Source: Nymphaea colorata
Lineage: Eukaryota; Streptophyta; Magnoliopsida; Nymphaeales; Nymphaeaceae
Assembly: GCF_008831285.2 (NCBI RefSeq)
Contig: NC_045139.1
Coordinates: 12,558,704-12,622,703, forward strand
Direction of reading: 5' to 3'
Length of the DNA stretch: 64,000 nt
The notes under the pieces were generated by a model that saw only the letters and a program-made list of their open reading frames with translations, had not been told where the DNA came from and made no database searches. This document shows positions 44,428 to 57,897 of this stretch, piece after piece. The stretch's first letter is position 1. Every line of letters starts with the position of its first letter. Position numbers and translations under genes: made by a program.

Positions 44428-47400
44428 ATGGCCGTCGCGTTGGGCAAGCTCACCATCATCGTCGGAGCAGGTCTCTCTCTCTCTCTCTCTCTCCTCTTTC
44501 TCTCTCTCCCCTCAGGGTGTTCTGTGGCCATCTTACTGCTTCTCTCATTGATGTCTTATCAGTGCTTCTGGGGGGTTTGGTAAACTTATGGAGAGCATAA
44601 AACCCTAGTGTCACTGAACTGTCTGACGACATGTTCACTCGTAGTCTTGTTTTGGGTTTCTTTCGGTACTACTTGATTGTTATCTCAAATTCCTCGTTTG
44701 GTTGCCTGATGAAACCGTTCTAATTCGAAGTTTATTAGTTCTTCATAAGCCGTTGATTCTTTGAGTCTTTGGTCCCTACTTTGTTTGGTGTAGTTTGTCG
44801 CTTTGGTCATGATGGTTCCAAATTGCAACCTTTTCTCTTTTTATATTAATTTGGAAATGGTTAACCTCGTTTGATTTCCTTTGGCTGGTGGGAAAATAAA
44901 TGTTGCACAAATATTTTTGTAGGCTTTCTTGGGACAGTGCTTGCAAACGATGGTGGAGCCTCAAAAGTTTCTGACTTCCTTTCGGGGGCCCTGAAGGTAT
45001 ACGATCTGATTAGATTACTTCTAAGCCTGATATTTTTTTCTTCTTGTGCTTTTTGTAGGATCGAAAATTTTGTGAGTCTATTCACAACATGCCACATTGT
45101 TTTATGTGGCTGTTGTTAAGAGTAGGCTTTCTTTTCTATTGTCTCAATTTATTGCATGTCAGGTTAACCGTTATTAAACTCTAAATCTGATAGGCTCGCA
45201 TGTCTTGGATTGATTGTTCTTATTATGGAAGAGTTGGTTTTTTGTTATGAAGTGGACCTATTGTGGATGAGATGCTATTTTAGTTATTGTAATATTTACA
45301 TTGACAGGCAGTCACCTCTCATGAATCATAATGCTGGATACTTGTGATCTTTTTTTTTTCCCATCTATATGGTTTGGAGAATTATTTCAAACTTGACTAT
45401 GTGTTATATACTTATATTTATGATTATTAACATTTTGTTTGTATACTCGCAGTACTTGTCATTCTTAGCATTTTCTACTTTTGTTGCACAAGTAGTTTGT
45501 AGAAATTAAGCTTGTGTATGTGGCTTTTCCATATTGATTCCTCAATTGTAGAGGCATTATGGATACTTCAGCACATGTAATTTCTTTGCACTCCATTACA
45601 TGTAACTTCTACTTTACTTAATTAACCATGAAGCAAACCTTTGGACAAACCCTTTCCAAATTAATATGTATGTTGATTTCAGATTGTCTTCAAGCATCTT
45701 CAGCAGGATAGTTCGACATCAAAGAGCAAGCCACAAAATGATATGCTGATGGCCCAGGTTCCATTTTATTTGTGATTTTTGAATTCCATAGTTTTCTCTT
45801 TTTTTTCCCCTTCTCTTTCTTATATTTCTGGTTGACTTTTATAATAATAGTCTTGCGAGTTACAATCTTCAAGCTTTCCTTGTGGTGCTGTGTGAGAAGC
45901 ATAATGAAACATTGTGAATGTTGTTTTCAGCTTAGAATATGCTTTTATCTACGGGACATTGCAATATGGTCCTGGTTTATGTCATTTCATTTGTTTTTTC
46001 TTTTTAAAGGATAAAATCTAGTTTATGGTTTGTCTGACAAGGATGATAATCTGACAAACGGTCTTGGTATAAAATATAAATGTTAGCTTCTTTTATATGC
46101 TTGGACCATTCCTTTTTTTATGTACCCAAGAAAGAAATAAAATGTAAAACAAATGTACCAGTAATTGCTGTAATTTTTTTTTTACATGTTTTCTTGCTAT
46201 CTTGCTCAATTCACTAATGGCACAGACTATGCTAAGTAATTAAATGATTATTGATACACTAATCCAATTTTGTCTACCCTTTTCTAGTGTATTAGATCAC
46301 CCATTGCTAGATGCTAAACTGGAGTTTGAGTCTAGGTGATCTTTTGAGACAATTCAGGCATTACAGCTTCTTGCATATTCAGACACTGTGCGAGAAGATT
46401 AGGTCTAAGTCAGTTTAGAAATTTGTTGTCATAAACTCAAATCTTCGTTCATGAATATGGGGGTCAATATACAAAAATGAAGCATAGTATGGTGTGATCA
46501 AAATTGGTCTTAGATTAGCTGAAATCATGGATTTGTGCATTGGATGTCCAAGATGGAGTCTATATCATTTACTATTAATGATTGTGATAGTCCACAAGTG
46601 AAATAGAGTTAATGAACTATAGCCCACAAGTGAAATGAAGTTAACGAACTAATGGCTGATGCCTTTGTTGTCAAGCAAATGGCTATTCAGCCTAGCTGGT
46701 AACCGACCAACTACTTTGCAATCATCTAGCCTACTGTGCCATGGTTCATGAGGACTTGACTGATTAGGTAGGCTTCTTGTCTTTGAGTGCATTTGTTAGT
46801 CTTTTTTCTTTTTCCTTTTTATTAGTACGCGATTCACCAAGATTGGTGACGTTGAAGATATATAGTGCAACATTTGGATGCATCTTTCCATTGACTAGAA
46901 GATGGTATTTCTTTCAGTCAATGACTTGAAAGTGTTTAGATGATGAAGTTTTGTTTGACATCTTACTATTAAATATTTCGAATGTTGTTTCCCGCCACTA
47001 TGTTATGGTGTGTTGTCTCTTCTGCCATGGTTGCCTGGAGTACCAAATCTTCGCGCTGGCTTTGAAATATACCAAGGTTTTTCTGTAAAATGATTTGGTA
47101 CTGAATGTATGTAAGTAGTAGAATCTTATGGAATTTTCCTTCCCTGATTACCTGCATGTTGTTGCTGAATCGTTTTTCACTTACTTTTTTTGCTGAGAAG
47201 TGAGAAATATACCTAATTATTACAGAAATTTTTATTATTTCCACAGGTAGATAGTTTAAGGGCAGAGTTGCAGCAGTTTGCATCATCAAGATCAGTTACA
47301 GTTATAACTCGAAATTCTAGATCAGGTGAGTAAATTTATTTATCCCAACAGATGTCTTTATTGCATTATGACTTCTGTGTCCTATCTCTTAATCATTGTA

Positions 47401-50400
47401 ACCGCACACCTGGTACACATCAAGTGACAATGTAGATGCTTCCATAAAAATACCAGCTATTTTTTCATTCTAAATAGAAAGAGTTCAGTAGTTTAAAAAA
47501 TGTCTGATTTAATATCCATGGATTGGTGTTTCAAAATTTTCTGCATCACCCAATCATTTTCAATGACTCAAAATTGAAGTAAAATTACTATCGTAAGAAA
47601 CTAGCATTTTTCTTTTTGTGTATGTGCATGGATATGTGTACTTAAATGTCTACATGCAAGCTTGGAAGAGCATATTCATGTGTTCTCATAAATGTGGAGG
47701 GTGGAAGTGCATATGCAGATGTTAACAGCTGCAATAATTATGTGGGAAACCTCTCTTGCAGCATGCTGTTGGTCTTTTGGATGTTGGGACTTTATGGAAC
47801 TCTGGCTAAAACTGTAGCTCAGTGTTCAAAGTACCCCCAGAATGCATACTAGAAAATTTGAATGCACTTTGGTCCTCATAGACCTGTCTCATTGACACAT
47901 CTGTCCCTTGCTTCCCTTGAAATGGCAAATCATCACCAAGTTTGAGGCAGGTTTATTCGAGTTGAGTCATGGCTGGCAGTCTAAAATGTAGTTCACTCAT
48001 ATCAACCCAGATTGTTTGCATTTTTGGTACATTTAGATGCATACAGCATTGCTGACCATGTGTGTGCACGCATGTCTGTGTTCTTTTGTCTTTCTTCGTG
48101 TTTATATGTTTTACAAGATTGGGTAATATAATTCATTTGATTTGCAGGTGCTCAGTCATACACTGTTCCTGTCCTTGTCATTGGAGTTGTTGGATATGGC
48201 TATATCTGGTGGAAGGTAAAAATTTTATATGTGCATGCATGTGTGCATACACCAGCTTGTATGTGTGTTCTCCCATTCTTTCAGCACATGCTTACAAATT
48301 GAATGTGTGTTATTTTCTTTTGGACCATGTACCTTGACACGTGCACTCACACAAAATGTTGTGTTTTCCTCATCTATTGAGACCTGATATTCATGGTAAA
48401 TTTGTTGTCACCTTTTATTTCATTATCTTTCATGTGACTACTTTGGTCTTTTTCTCCTTTCTCCTTTTTGGGCTTGGACTGTCTTTCGTTGAAGAATTTG
48501 GATTTCTTTTGGTAAGGGTGTTCAGCAAGTTGAGCCAACTCAGGCTCGATTCAATCTCACCTTTCAAACTTGACTCATTTAATAAATGGGTCGAGTTTAA
48601 GTTGAGAAATGAACTCGGTCAAGTAAATGAGTTGAGTTCGAGCAAGGAAAGCTCAGCTCGTTTGAACTCGATTAAGCTCATGAGTCGTGATGAGAATATG
48701 TACAATATGTTTGACAGTATTTTCACAAAAGAAAGGTGGTGCAAATGGGTTTTCCATGTGCCTTACACACTTGAGGTCCTATGCTCAGGTCTCTTTGTTA
48801 ACATTCAAGTTAAAAGTAAGTTTTTTTATTAACTAGCTCGGCTAAGCTCAAGCCAAATCTTGGCTCGACCTTAACTGAGCCATGTTCGAGCTTAGCTTTT
48901 TTAGCTCGAACGGCTCGAGCTGGTCAAGTCAAGCTCAACTCAAGCTCGAACCAAACTCAAGCTATGGCCTCTCTTTGCATAGGCAGGCTGACGGATAGCT
49001 CCTCTGTGGCTCCAACATTTTGTTTCCCTTTGTTTATGTCTTGCTTGTGCATATTTCTGCAGGGCTGGCGACTGTCTGATTTGATGTTTGCTACGAGACG
49101 CAGCTTTAAGGATGCTTGTACAACCATAGCTAAGCAACTTGATCAAGTATCATTATCTGTTTCGGTAATGTTTTCTTCCTTAAATCTTGAGAATCCATGT
49201 CTTAGAATGTGGAGACTATTTTAATTCTTGATGTACTTTGAATGTGCTTCTCTACAGAATGTAAGTATAATTTGTGCCTAACGGGTGATGCAGCTTGATT
49301 GTCATCCAAAAAAAATCTCGATAGCATTTCAGTTTTCACATATTCAGCTAGTTCCTGTTAATGAGTGCTATTCTGTGTTGACCTAGTCTAGCTAATTCAT
49401 GGATAAATCAAATGGTTGGCTGCCGCTGTAATATCCCAACCCCAAACTTCTTGCCTTAGTCAGTAGGGGCAGAATCAGATTTCAGATTCCTTAACCATTA
49501 ATATGGTAAAAGAAGAAAATCCTGATTTCATCAAAATAAGAAATGCAGCAGTACCCACTATGTTCTTTGTCTGAAGTCCTCAATATTAGTCTACTGTCAC
49601 ACTTGTATGGCCTGTCGCTTTTCCCTTGTGGATTATTTAGTCTACTGTCACACTTGTATAGCCTGTCCATATCACTTTCGTGACTTTAGTTAGTTTTTTG
49701 CAATCCTCATTGGCATGGCAGAGGTCTGTGACACACTAGGACAATGGACACAGTCAGCACCAGTATGCCTGAAGGGCAACGTACCCATGCAGACACAACA
49801 AGACTTGGTCGCATGTATGGGATGGGGCTTGGACACGGTAGACTCATATTTTATGTTTATTTGGTATATCTATTTTTATTTAGTAATGTAAATTATATAT
49901 ATATATTAAATAATTAATATATATGTTTGTTTGCTTAAAAATTTATTTTTTGCTATATATATTATGTCACAAGGTCATGGTACATTGGGTGCTGCACCCA
50001 CATAGATGCAACGTGGATGCTGCCTGCAGTGTGAGTGCTGCGAGGGTGCCTTCAAAAAAAGGAAAAACAGAGGAGGAGGGGAGAGAGGGGGAGAGAGGGG
50101 GAGAGAGGAGGACGAGGGAGGAGGAAGGAAGAAGAAAGGAAGAAGAAGGAGGAGACATACTTCGCAGCAGGATTTTGAAGACAAAATGAAGTCATATTAG
50201 GTTTTTATGTACTTTTTGGGTTTTAAACCTCTTTGTTATTATTTCCAAAAGAGTCTTGTTTTTCTAAATTTTTATCATCTTACTTTCCCAAGTTCTATTT
50301 TATGCCAATAAGAGGCGTATTGTAAAAAAAATCTTCATTACTTTAAAGTTTTTCACACACATCTATATATTATCGGCTGCAACTGCACTTAAAGGTGACC

Positions 50401-50546
50401 ACTGACCTGGGCGTGGGCTGCAAGTACGGCCCATGGGCCAAAAAAGGTTGGACTAGGCCCGGCGAGATAACCACCAGGCAGAGTCAGGCTGTGACTGGGC
50501 CAAGTTCTGGGGCCCAACTCAGCCTGTACATTGTTATAACCCCCTG

Positions 50547-50587
<41 letters not shown>

Positions 50588-53448
50588 TGCGTGGACACAC
50601 GTACATGCATCCTCTCATGCCTTGGATCAAATGCAACTCGCCGCCATACAACCAGTTGCAGCCCCCCAATGACTTTTCTTCCGGACACCCCCTGCAACCT
50701 TCGTTTCACTCTCTGCAAGTATGTTCTCTCTCTCCCTCAAATACTAGATGACTACAAGGGGTTCCCAATATCTTTTGAAATCATCGGTGGTTGCCAAGGC
50801 TTTCTGACCATCTGTTTTCTGCTGAGACCCTCGATTGTCATTGGGAACATCTTTCTCTATCCTGCAATCCTTTTATTTTTTCCCCAAATTGTTTAGACCA
50901 GGCCCCTGGCAGGTCCCACCTGATAGCTAAGAGGGCCATGGCTGGGCTGTCAGTAGGCCTGCTCGAGCCTGGCTTTGCCAAACTTCTGGCCATCTCAGTC
51001 CGGCCCAATGCTCAGCCCTACCAGCACTTCACATCCATGTGACTTATATCCCCATACCCAAGTTTTCTCAAAATGTTTTGCGCGATTGCACTTGTACTTG
51101 CAACCGTGTAACATAGAGTCTCATACTGCGATAGTGGTGCAACTGTTACAGATAAGAGCCTTTTCTGGGCTGAGAATGGTGTTTTGAAAGATTGTGCAGC
51201 ATTGTCTTCAAATGGATTCATGACCTGGAGATGCTATGGTGCTGATGATTTGCGAGCGTCCTCCAAGTGATGGTGCTTACTGTTCCATTACGGGATCCAT
51301 ATTCCTAGATGGGCTTCTAAATACCTAATACCCACATCAGCTGAGAGTTTGATCAAGGACCTGTTTACTCAAGGAAGGAACTTGGTAGTTAGGAGGTTGA
51401 AGTAAAAACTGGAGTGAAATCTATCTGAAGGGAATGCAGGATTCTCTAAGTTTCTTATGCCACCTGTGTGGAACGACTGACTTTGTGTGAAAAATATGAC
51501 ATTCAAGCTGATTGATAATTTTTTAATCATATCAGAAAAGCTTTGGAGTGAAATATGATGTGCATCCAGGTCTTCTCGATGCTGGTGCTAGAAAGGAGAA
51601 TTTGAGCCTGGCATTTTCTACCCTTTGAATTTTGGATCAGTTATTTTCTGTCACAGGAGATGTCAAAATATTGTGTATTTAAGGTAAATGAGAAACAGGT
51701 TTTGCATGAAGAATGTTGGAGCACTCTATTGTTAAGGTTTTCAATGGAACAGACTTAAACAAAGATGGATTGAGTAGCTGTTGCTGTTGCAAGACGAAAA
51801 TGTATGGTGACGTCCTACACCACAGAACACTATTTTCATGCCAGCTCTTCCTCATCCATTGTCTATGTCTTAATGTAACAAATTGCAAAAAATAGTTGAT
51901 GCATCAATTAATTCTATTTTCAAAATAAGAAGCACAAATTTGCTTCTTGAGTTAGAATCTTTATCAGTTTCCTTCTGAAGAATATAATGCAAAACAGAAA
52001 AACCTTCTCAGATGAACTTCTTTGTTCATTTTGCCAGTTGCCACTAACCCTATTAGCATTTCTCCTTATGCTTTCAGGCAGCAAAGAAGTACTTATCCTC
52101 AAGAATTGATCGTGTTGATCTCAATTTAGATGAATGTGCTGAACTAACTGCTGCTACCAGAGATGAGGTCTGAAGCCCAAAAGTTTTCTGCTGAAATCAG
52201 TTGTATTACTCTTTTCTCATTATATTGATTAATGACCAATACACTGCACCTGTAGGTATCTCAACTACGAGGTGATGTAAGTACCTTTGTGGTGGATATT
52301 GAATCTGTTCATCGTGCTGTCCAATGTTTGGTGAGTCTCCTCATTCCACGTACTACTTGCTTGTTTCAGTGTTTTATTGGCAAATATCACACTGATCCTC
52401 TTCTTTCTTTCTTCTCCCTTGTTTCGGCATTTCATTAGGAAACAAAGATTGGGAGAATAGAAGAAAAACAGGTTTACTTTCTGTTCATCCAAGTAACTTT
52501 TTACGTCGTATGAATTAAGAAGTAATGCTTTGTGCTGACTTCCATGCTAAATATGGATCAGGATTTTACAAACGATGGTGTACATCAGTTATGTGTGTTT
52601 GTGCAAAAGTTGGAAGAAAGAAAACATGCAGAACTGAATCAGGTACAGAATCTTTCTCACTGGAAAGTTCCTTGGAGGATATCGCTCTTAAATGTGTATG
52701 TGCGTTAGGTTAGGTCTGGCCTGGTGTGTCTGCATGGTAGAAAAAGCACATTGGTCAATTTGTTTTTGGAGAATAAAACTCCTGACATGGTGACACTTCA
52801 GGTGTCCCTTGGCCTCCTTCTAATACATTTATCGAACTCTGTAGGTACTGCCTTCCTGCTCCTCAGTGCCTTCTCTTGAGCCTCCTCCTGTCCTCACGTC
52901 AAATGTTAGGGTAAGATTGGTTTGATATATCAATGCTGCCATCTTATTTTTTTCTCATGCCAAAATTTTCTTATTGTATCTGTTTTTCTGCCTGTTAGAC
53001 AATATCGTTTTCCTCAGCAAAAACTCTGGCACTTGAATCACCATCAACTTCTAAGGAAACGCCTAAGGTTGACTACCTACCTATTTCCTAGATATGCAAC
53101 TTCTCATGGACAGTGTTATTGATGTATGTTTATTTTCAGGTCACTCGGCCTTTGCATTCTGCAGCTTCAGCATCTGGCCTGAAGGTTAGCATAAAATCGA
53201 AGTCTTCATTTTTCATTCTTGACATACCATCTCGTTAATTTTCACATTGCATGCAGGATTTACAAGGAATATCAGAGTTGACAAAGGCACCCGAGTTGGA
53301 AACTCCTAATCAGGTCCTTGTTTCAGAATCATGTACAGATACACCATCAACATCATCCTCAAGTTCTGATCGTTCCAGATGGAGGCTTCCCGGGTTAAAT
53401 GTGTCATTTCTTACAAGAACTCACAGTGCTACGTACTCCTTCAAGTAG
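44428..53448 (+). CDS. DUF1664-family membrane and coiled-coil protein
   Basis: Fourteen exons with GT-AG introns: 44428-44470, 44923-44996, 45683-45757, 47247-47325, 48148-48215, 49063-49164, 52078-52167, 52256-52330, 52439-52471, 52562-52642, 52845-52910, 52999-53067, 53140-53184, 53257-53448. Product 363 aa. It begins MAVALGKLTIIVGAGFLGTV, a hydrophobic N-terminus. A second hydrophobic segment, residues 94-112, reads SYTVPVLVIGVVGYGYIWWK and leads into GWRLSDLMFATRRSF, the hallmark of plant DUF1664 proteins. Residues of about 125-240 (AKQLDQVSLSVS to FVQKLEERKHAELNQ) look like helical coiled coil, and the tail is Ser/Pro/Thr-rich, ending RWRLPGLNVSFLTRT. The biochemical role of the family is unknown to me; it is a likely membrane-anchored organelle protein. 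Most introns are phase 0. Intron 6 (2.9 kb) and intron 5 carry transposon remnants. Confidence 0.93.
48511..48965. mobile_element. hAT-like MITE copy in intron 5 of the DUF1664 gene
   Basis: The left part AAGGGTGTTCAGCAAGTTGA followed by GCCAACTCAGGCTCGATT, and the right part rich in GCTCGAGC and CAAGCTCGAACC, frame a unique centre (48690-48830). This is the most complete copy of this family in the window. The borders are approximate and an 8 bp target duplication was not identified. Confidence 0.65.
50067..50152. repeat. GGAGAGAGGGGGAGAG purine tract
   Basis: An almost uninterrupted G/A run on the plus strand with short repeats GGGGGAGAGA and GGAGGAAGGAAG. Such tracts can form unusual DNA structures. 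It lies in an intron. Confidence 0.85.
50390..51035. mobile_element. Probable hAT-like element remnant in intron 6
   Basis: Both flanks are rich in GGGCC or GGCCC motifs (TACGGCCCATGGGCC at 50426; GTCCGGCCCAATGCTCAGCC at 50998), and the right end read on the minus strand, TAGGGCTGAGCATTGGGCCG, resembles the terminal repeat of the hAT at 5212. A matching left terminus was not found. CT repeat inside at 50550-50585. Confidence 0.45.
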
Positions 53449-54560
53449 TGCCGTGGCACATTTGGTGAGCAATTATGTTTATCCTTTCCATCTGCTAGTA
53501 GTTGGCCCAAAAAAAAAAATGCTGTTCTGTTGGTACAGCACTGAATTTTGTAGATTTGCTATTCATTTAGTGAGGTGGTAATTTATGATATAAAAATGAG
53601 TAATTAAGTTAGCATGTCCATAATTATGTGGAATTAGAACCTTGAAAGGGTATAAAGGAAAAGGCAGAAATGATAAGAAAATATGCGGTGATTCACGGCA
53701 ATTTTACGACGCCTTTTATTTCCTTTTGCTCATTGACCAGGAGATCTTCATGGCATGATCATCATCTTGATAGTCTTGAAAGAAAAAGGCCAACACAGGA
53801 TGGTCATTTTTAATCTTTTTCCTTTTTTTTTTTCTGGCCAATGATCAAGGATCTCAGCTCTTATTATATACCGTTATGTACAGCTAAGAATTTTTCATTC
53901 TCAGGGAGGCAACTGTACGTTCGACAAGACAAGTTAAACAAACACATCCAGTTCTCTTACGTGGAAAGCTTCAAGTTGAATAATTGGACCTTAATAGGTC
54001 CCGATGCAAGTACTGTGAATCATGGGGGTGAGAGAAAGAGAGAGAGAGAGAACCCTATAGCTTCTTCATACCTACCATGATTTGATGACGGGATCAAATC
54101 CTTGTGCATTTGAATACCCATCTTTCTCAGGTAGGTGGCCTTATTATCTGACATTGGAGGGAAGAACTGCTTGTCTGGCCAATCGAATGTTTACAAAATC
54201 GATGAACATCATCATCATTAACGTAATCATATGATAGCTCGTAATGGACGTCCAGGGTATGTTTGAACGTGTCTTTCGTGGCTGGCAGTTTATGTGAGAA
54301 GGGTTCCTCATTTGTCAAAACTCCAAAAGGAGGGTAGTGGTTTCCTAAAGCCCGGTAGAATATTTTTATTTCTCCAATTTTGGAGGAGACAGACCTTGAA
54401 TTTTTTCACTCAAAAATTGTATTATAGTCTAAGTATTGATTTTTCGACCCATGGGACATGACAAGTTCGCAATGAAATGGCTAATATGTACATGAAGTCA
54501 ACAGGTAATTGATGGTGATCGATGATAGACACATCTAACAGTTTAGATCCCTATGTTGTT
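53449..54560. other. 3' flank of the DUF1664 gene
   Basis: Presumed 3' UTR followed by AT-rich spacer. No second gene visible. An AATAAA-type signal could not be assigned. Confidence 0.45.
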
Positions 54561-54567
54561 TCAAAAA

Positions 54568-54709
54568 GGGTCGTTTGGGAGCAGAAACATTATCTTAATG
54601 TATTAAACTCAAAGATTGGTTACATTCATTTGACGCTTTTTGTCTCATGAATCTCCCTTTTTTTTATGCACATACATAAAAATAGTAACATACCATTCCC
54701 AAACAGCCC
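54568..54709. mobile_element. Short MITE, 142 bp
   Basis: GGGTCGTTTGGGA at 54568 and TCCCAAACAGCCC ending at 54709 are inverted repeats with two mismatches. The element is 142 bp with an AT-rich centre. Flanking trinucleotides are AAA and GAA, so a target duplication is not proven. Confidence 0.65.
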
Positions 54710-55207
54710 GAAGGAAACCTGAAAAATGCATCTCTAAGGAACCCATTTCTCATTTGTGTGTGTGTGTTAACCAGAACATACTACATATGTGGATTTCATG
54801 TCTGGAATGACCCCAATTTTTTTTTTTAATTTGTAGAAAAGTTTTGCAAGGCCAACAGGGTTCCGTGTGATTAATTAGTTAACCAAATTACGTATGGACG
54901 CACTTCAGAATTATGGCATGGAAACTAAAAACATCTGACTTGACAAATCCATCGGCTGGTTTCACAAAGTCTTTACCGAAACCCCGTATTGGGTATTTAA
55001 TATGTTGTTTTTTAGAACATAAAGTTGGATCTTCATATTCTAAAATATTATTTGTTACAAACAGAAAGGTCTTTATAACTTAAAATCTATAATTAAAATG
55101 TTGACACATCACAAAACTTGACGGATAAGTGTTCTTGATGTCTTCCCTTTCTTCAAGTTTTCTGAAAGGTGGAGTTGTGTGTGGAGCTGTTAGAATAGGT
55201 CAACAAA
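54710..55207. other. Unassigned AT-rich DNA
   Basis: No feature recognised between the MITE and the LTR. Confidence 0.5.
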
Positions 55208-55227
55208 TGTCACGACCCAAATTTTAA

Positions 55228-55229
<2 letters not shown>

Positions 55230-55295
<66 letters not shown>

Positions 55296-55307
55296 AAGAA
55301 AGAGAGA
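55230..55307. repeat. Compound AT and AG microsatellite
   Basis: About 16 AT units pass directly into AG units and AGAGAAAG-like variants. It lies inside the LTR. Confidence 0.9.
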
Positions 55308-57794
55308 AGCAAACATTGAATCTTACTGTAACAAAGCAAACTTGAGTAATGACCAAAATACAACCAAATAAAATATAAAACATCAAACATTGTTTTAAGT
55401 GACGCCCCTTTTGATCCCACACAAGGATGCTTAGACTCAAACAACTAACGTATCCACAAAGCTCAGACTTGATGTAGTGTCTAGATCACCAATGTTGATC
55501 CATCATAACGACTAAGGATGTCAATCCAGTAGCCCACGATCTCTTAAGAACTACCTGTAGGGATAAAAAGAATGGTCAGTTTCTGTTGAGTATGATAAGA
55601 TTCAGCCATGAATGGAACATGGTCCGACAAAATAAGTTATAATTATGTCAAACAAATCCATATGAGGACTTTATGGTCGACATCTATAAGTCATCAATTC
55701 ATAATGCACCTTAGAGTTATATCTTATTATCATGAACGAGGTGTACATGCCCTCCATATGTTTGTAGAATTTTAATGGTGATCCATTAACAATGATTATG
55801 GTCATCGTGACAAGCAAACAACAGAAACCTTGTAGACAGAACTCACAAGTAGCACAAAGCATGACTTCACCAAGCGATCCAAATAGATCAAGGGTAACCT
55901 ATAGTATTGATATATCCCAGATCGCCATTGCAGCAACAAGGGTCTAACCATCAGTATTACTTGAAGTGATAGACTGACCCCTCTAGGCACTCGGGTTGAG
56001 GGACCAGGAGATGTCTTTCCCTCCAAACAAAAATTTAACAAAACCTTGGGCCCTTGTGCAAACCTAATACCCTATGGCCTATCCAGTCCAAACAAACAGA
56101 GGGTATGCAACCACAATGATCTCATGTTATACCACTACCTCCTTAGATAAAACCAACCACTGGACCCATTCGCGCTCCTCTATGTCATTGTTGAGACATG
56201 ATTGGTATTTTCTCATTATGCATCAACTTTTAGGATCTGCCATAGCTCAAATAACTATCACAGGCCAATATCTTGGGTGCAAGGCCCAAGACTATTTTCG
56301 TTTCCTAGCCCCTACATCCACAAGGACACTAGGGTCAAACGTTATAGAAGTCATCTCTTAAATAAGAGTTTTAAGAATGTAATTATGCAATATTCTTTAT
56401 TAGTGAATTGATGTGAGCACTTGTAGTGAGCATACTCGCACCATCGTAGTTAGGTGTTTAACACTTACCTACAGCCCTATATATATCCATATATATATAT
56501 ATACATATGTATGAGTATTTATATATGTTCATCTTCTCAATTTGTTATTTTCAACTTTTATTGTTAACAATGTCATCACAGCCACACTTTTGTTTATATA
56601 CCCATTTAGGGCCACTTCCATATTCAATGTCATAAGTTCATTCCTCTAGATGTTATGATTTCAAATGAAGAAAGAGATTGTATTCAGGTAAACCTATCCA
56701 ACTTACTATACCTGACATGATTGAGTCAAGAATATGAAGACAGGCATTTACTTACTACTTCTACCTAATGATTTCCATGCCAACAATCTCAAGTGGGACT
56801 AGGATGCACCAACATAAAACAAACATAAGAAGTCACTCAGTGCACAATTCCTACCAACCTTCCGAAGTGCAAGCCTGTATACATACCATGTGCACACTCA
56901 ACCCATAAGGGTGTAGGCAAATATACGTATATTTCCTTCAATCATAATGTAATGTATTTATCATTTTTCTATTTTCAATATAAGCTCAGGCTTATATAAT
57001 GAATGTACAACAGCTACATACCGTGACATGGTACCATGCTAGTCATGAAGCTCGACCGGATTTTCTACACTTTTTGTACATGTGGTTGCATCAAAATATA
57101 CATAAATATACCAAGAGGGATGTAGTTATGTTGCAAGAAAGAAATATACATGCTTCCTCACTTAAGTTGTTCAATATTATACTTTCTTTATCACATTTAT
57201 AGTTATAGACTATATATACATATTTCTCCTAATATTATAAGTTTTGTCATCATAAAGTACAATCTGGTATACGTATTAATTCAGATTTCTTGCACCTTAG
57301 TGATACTCTTACTTGTAACAAAACTAAGGGTAGGATCGACATGAGCAAATATTATCCTTTTCTTACTAAACTCATTTAGTCTGTTGCATGATCCCCTTTC
57401 ATCAAAATTTATTGTTGATCACTAAAAATTATTTATGCACTCGGTGTAAGCAATCCTCATGTCACGATGCAGTCTTCTAATTCATCTCTCATAATGTTAT
57501 TAAGCCACTCATACTTCACGAGTGTTCTCTCATCACATCACCATGCTCATGCAATAAAACTAAGAAACTCTATAATTTGATTTGTACCAGAATTTCAGTC
57601 TAGCCGCAACCATGCCTAACTTTCATGCACTTGGTATCTACATGCCATGTTTTGTATCAATAAGATGGCTTTGTTGAGTAAGGTAATAGATCCTGCAAGC
57701 TCTAGCATAAAAGAATTGTGAAATTGATCTGTCTTGATCTGATATACTTATAGCAATGTGCATATACTTATATCCATGTATATTAATATACATG

Positions 57795-57798
57795 CACA

Positions 57799-57883
<85 letters not shown>

Positions 57884-57897
57884 TTATTTATTTATTT
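57795..57897. repeat. Compound CA, TA and TTTA microsatellite
   Basis: A CA run (about 57799-57831), a TA run (about 57832-57878) and TTTA repeats (57879-57897) follow each other without a break, inside the LTR. Confidence 0.9.

Larger units (their letters stand above)
49165..52077 (+). other. Intron 6 of the DUF1664 gene (2.9 kb)
   Basis: The largest intron of the gene. It contains a purine tract (50067-50152), a CT microsatellite (50550-50585) and a GGCCC-rich probable hAT remnant (50390-51030). The donor TCG/GTAATG and acceptor TTTCAG/GCA are standard. Confidence 0.8.

Noticed and set aside
50389-50751. Overlapping open frames on both strands in intron 6.
   Set aside because: They are produced by the CT microsatellite and GGCCC-rich transposon remnant and lie inside a well supported intron.
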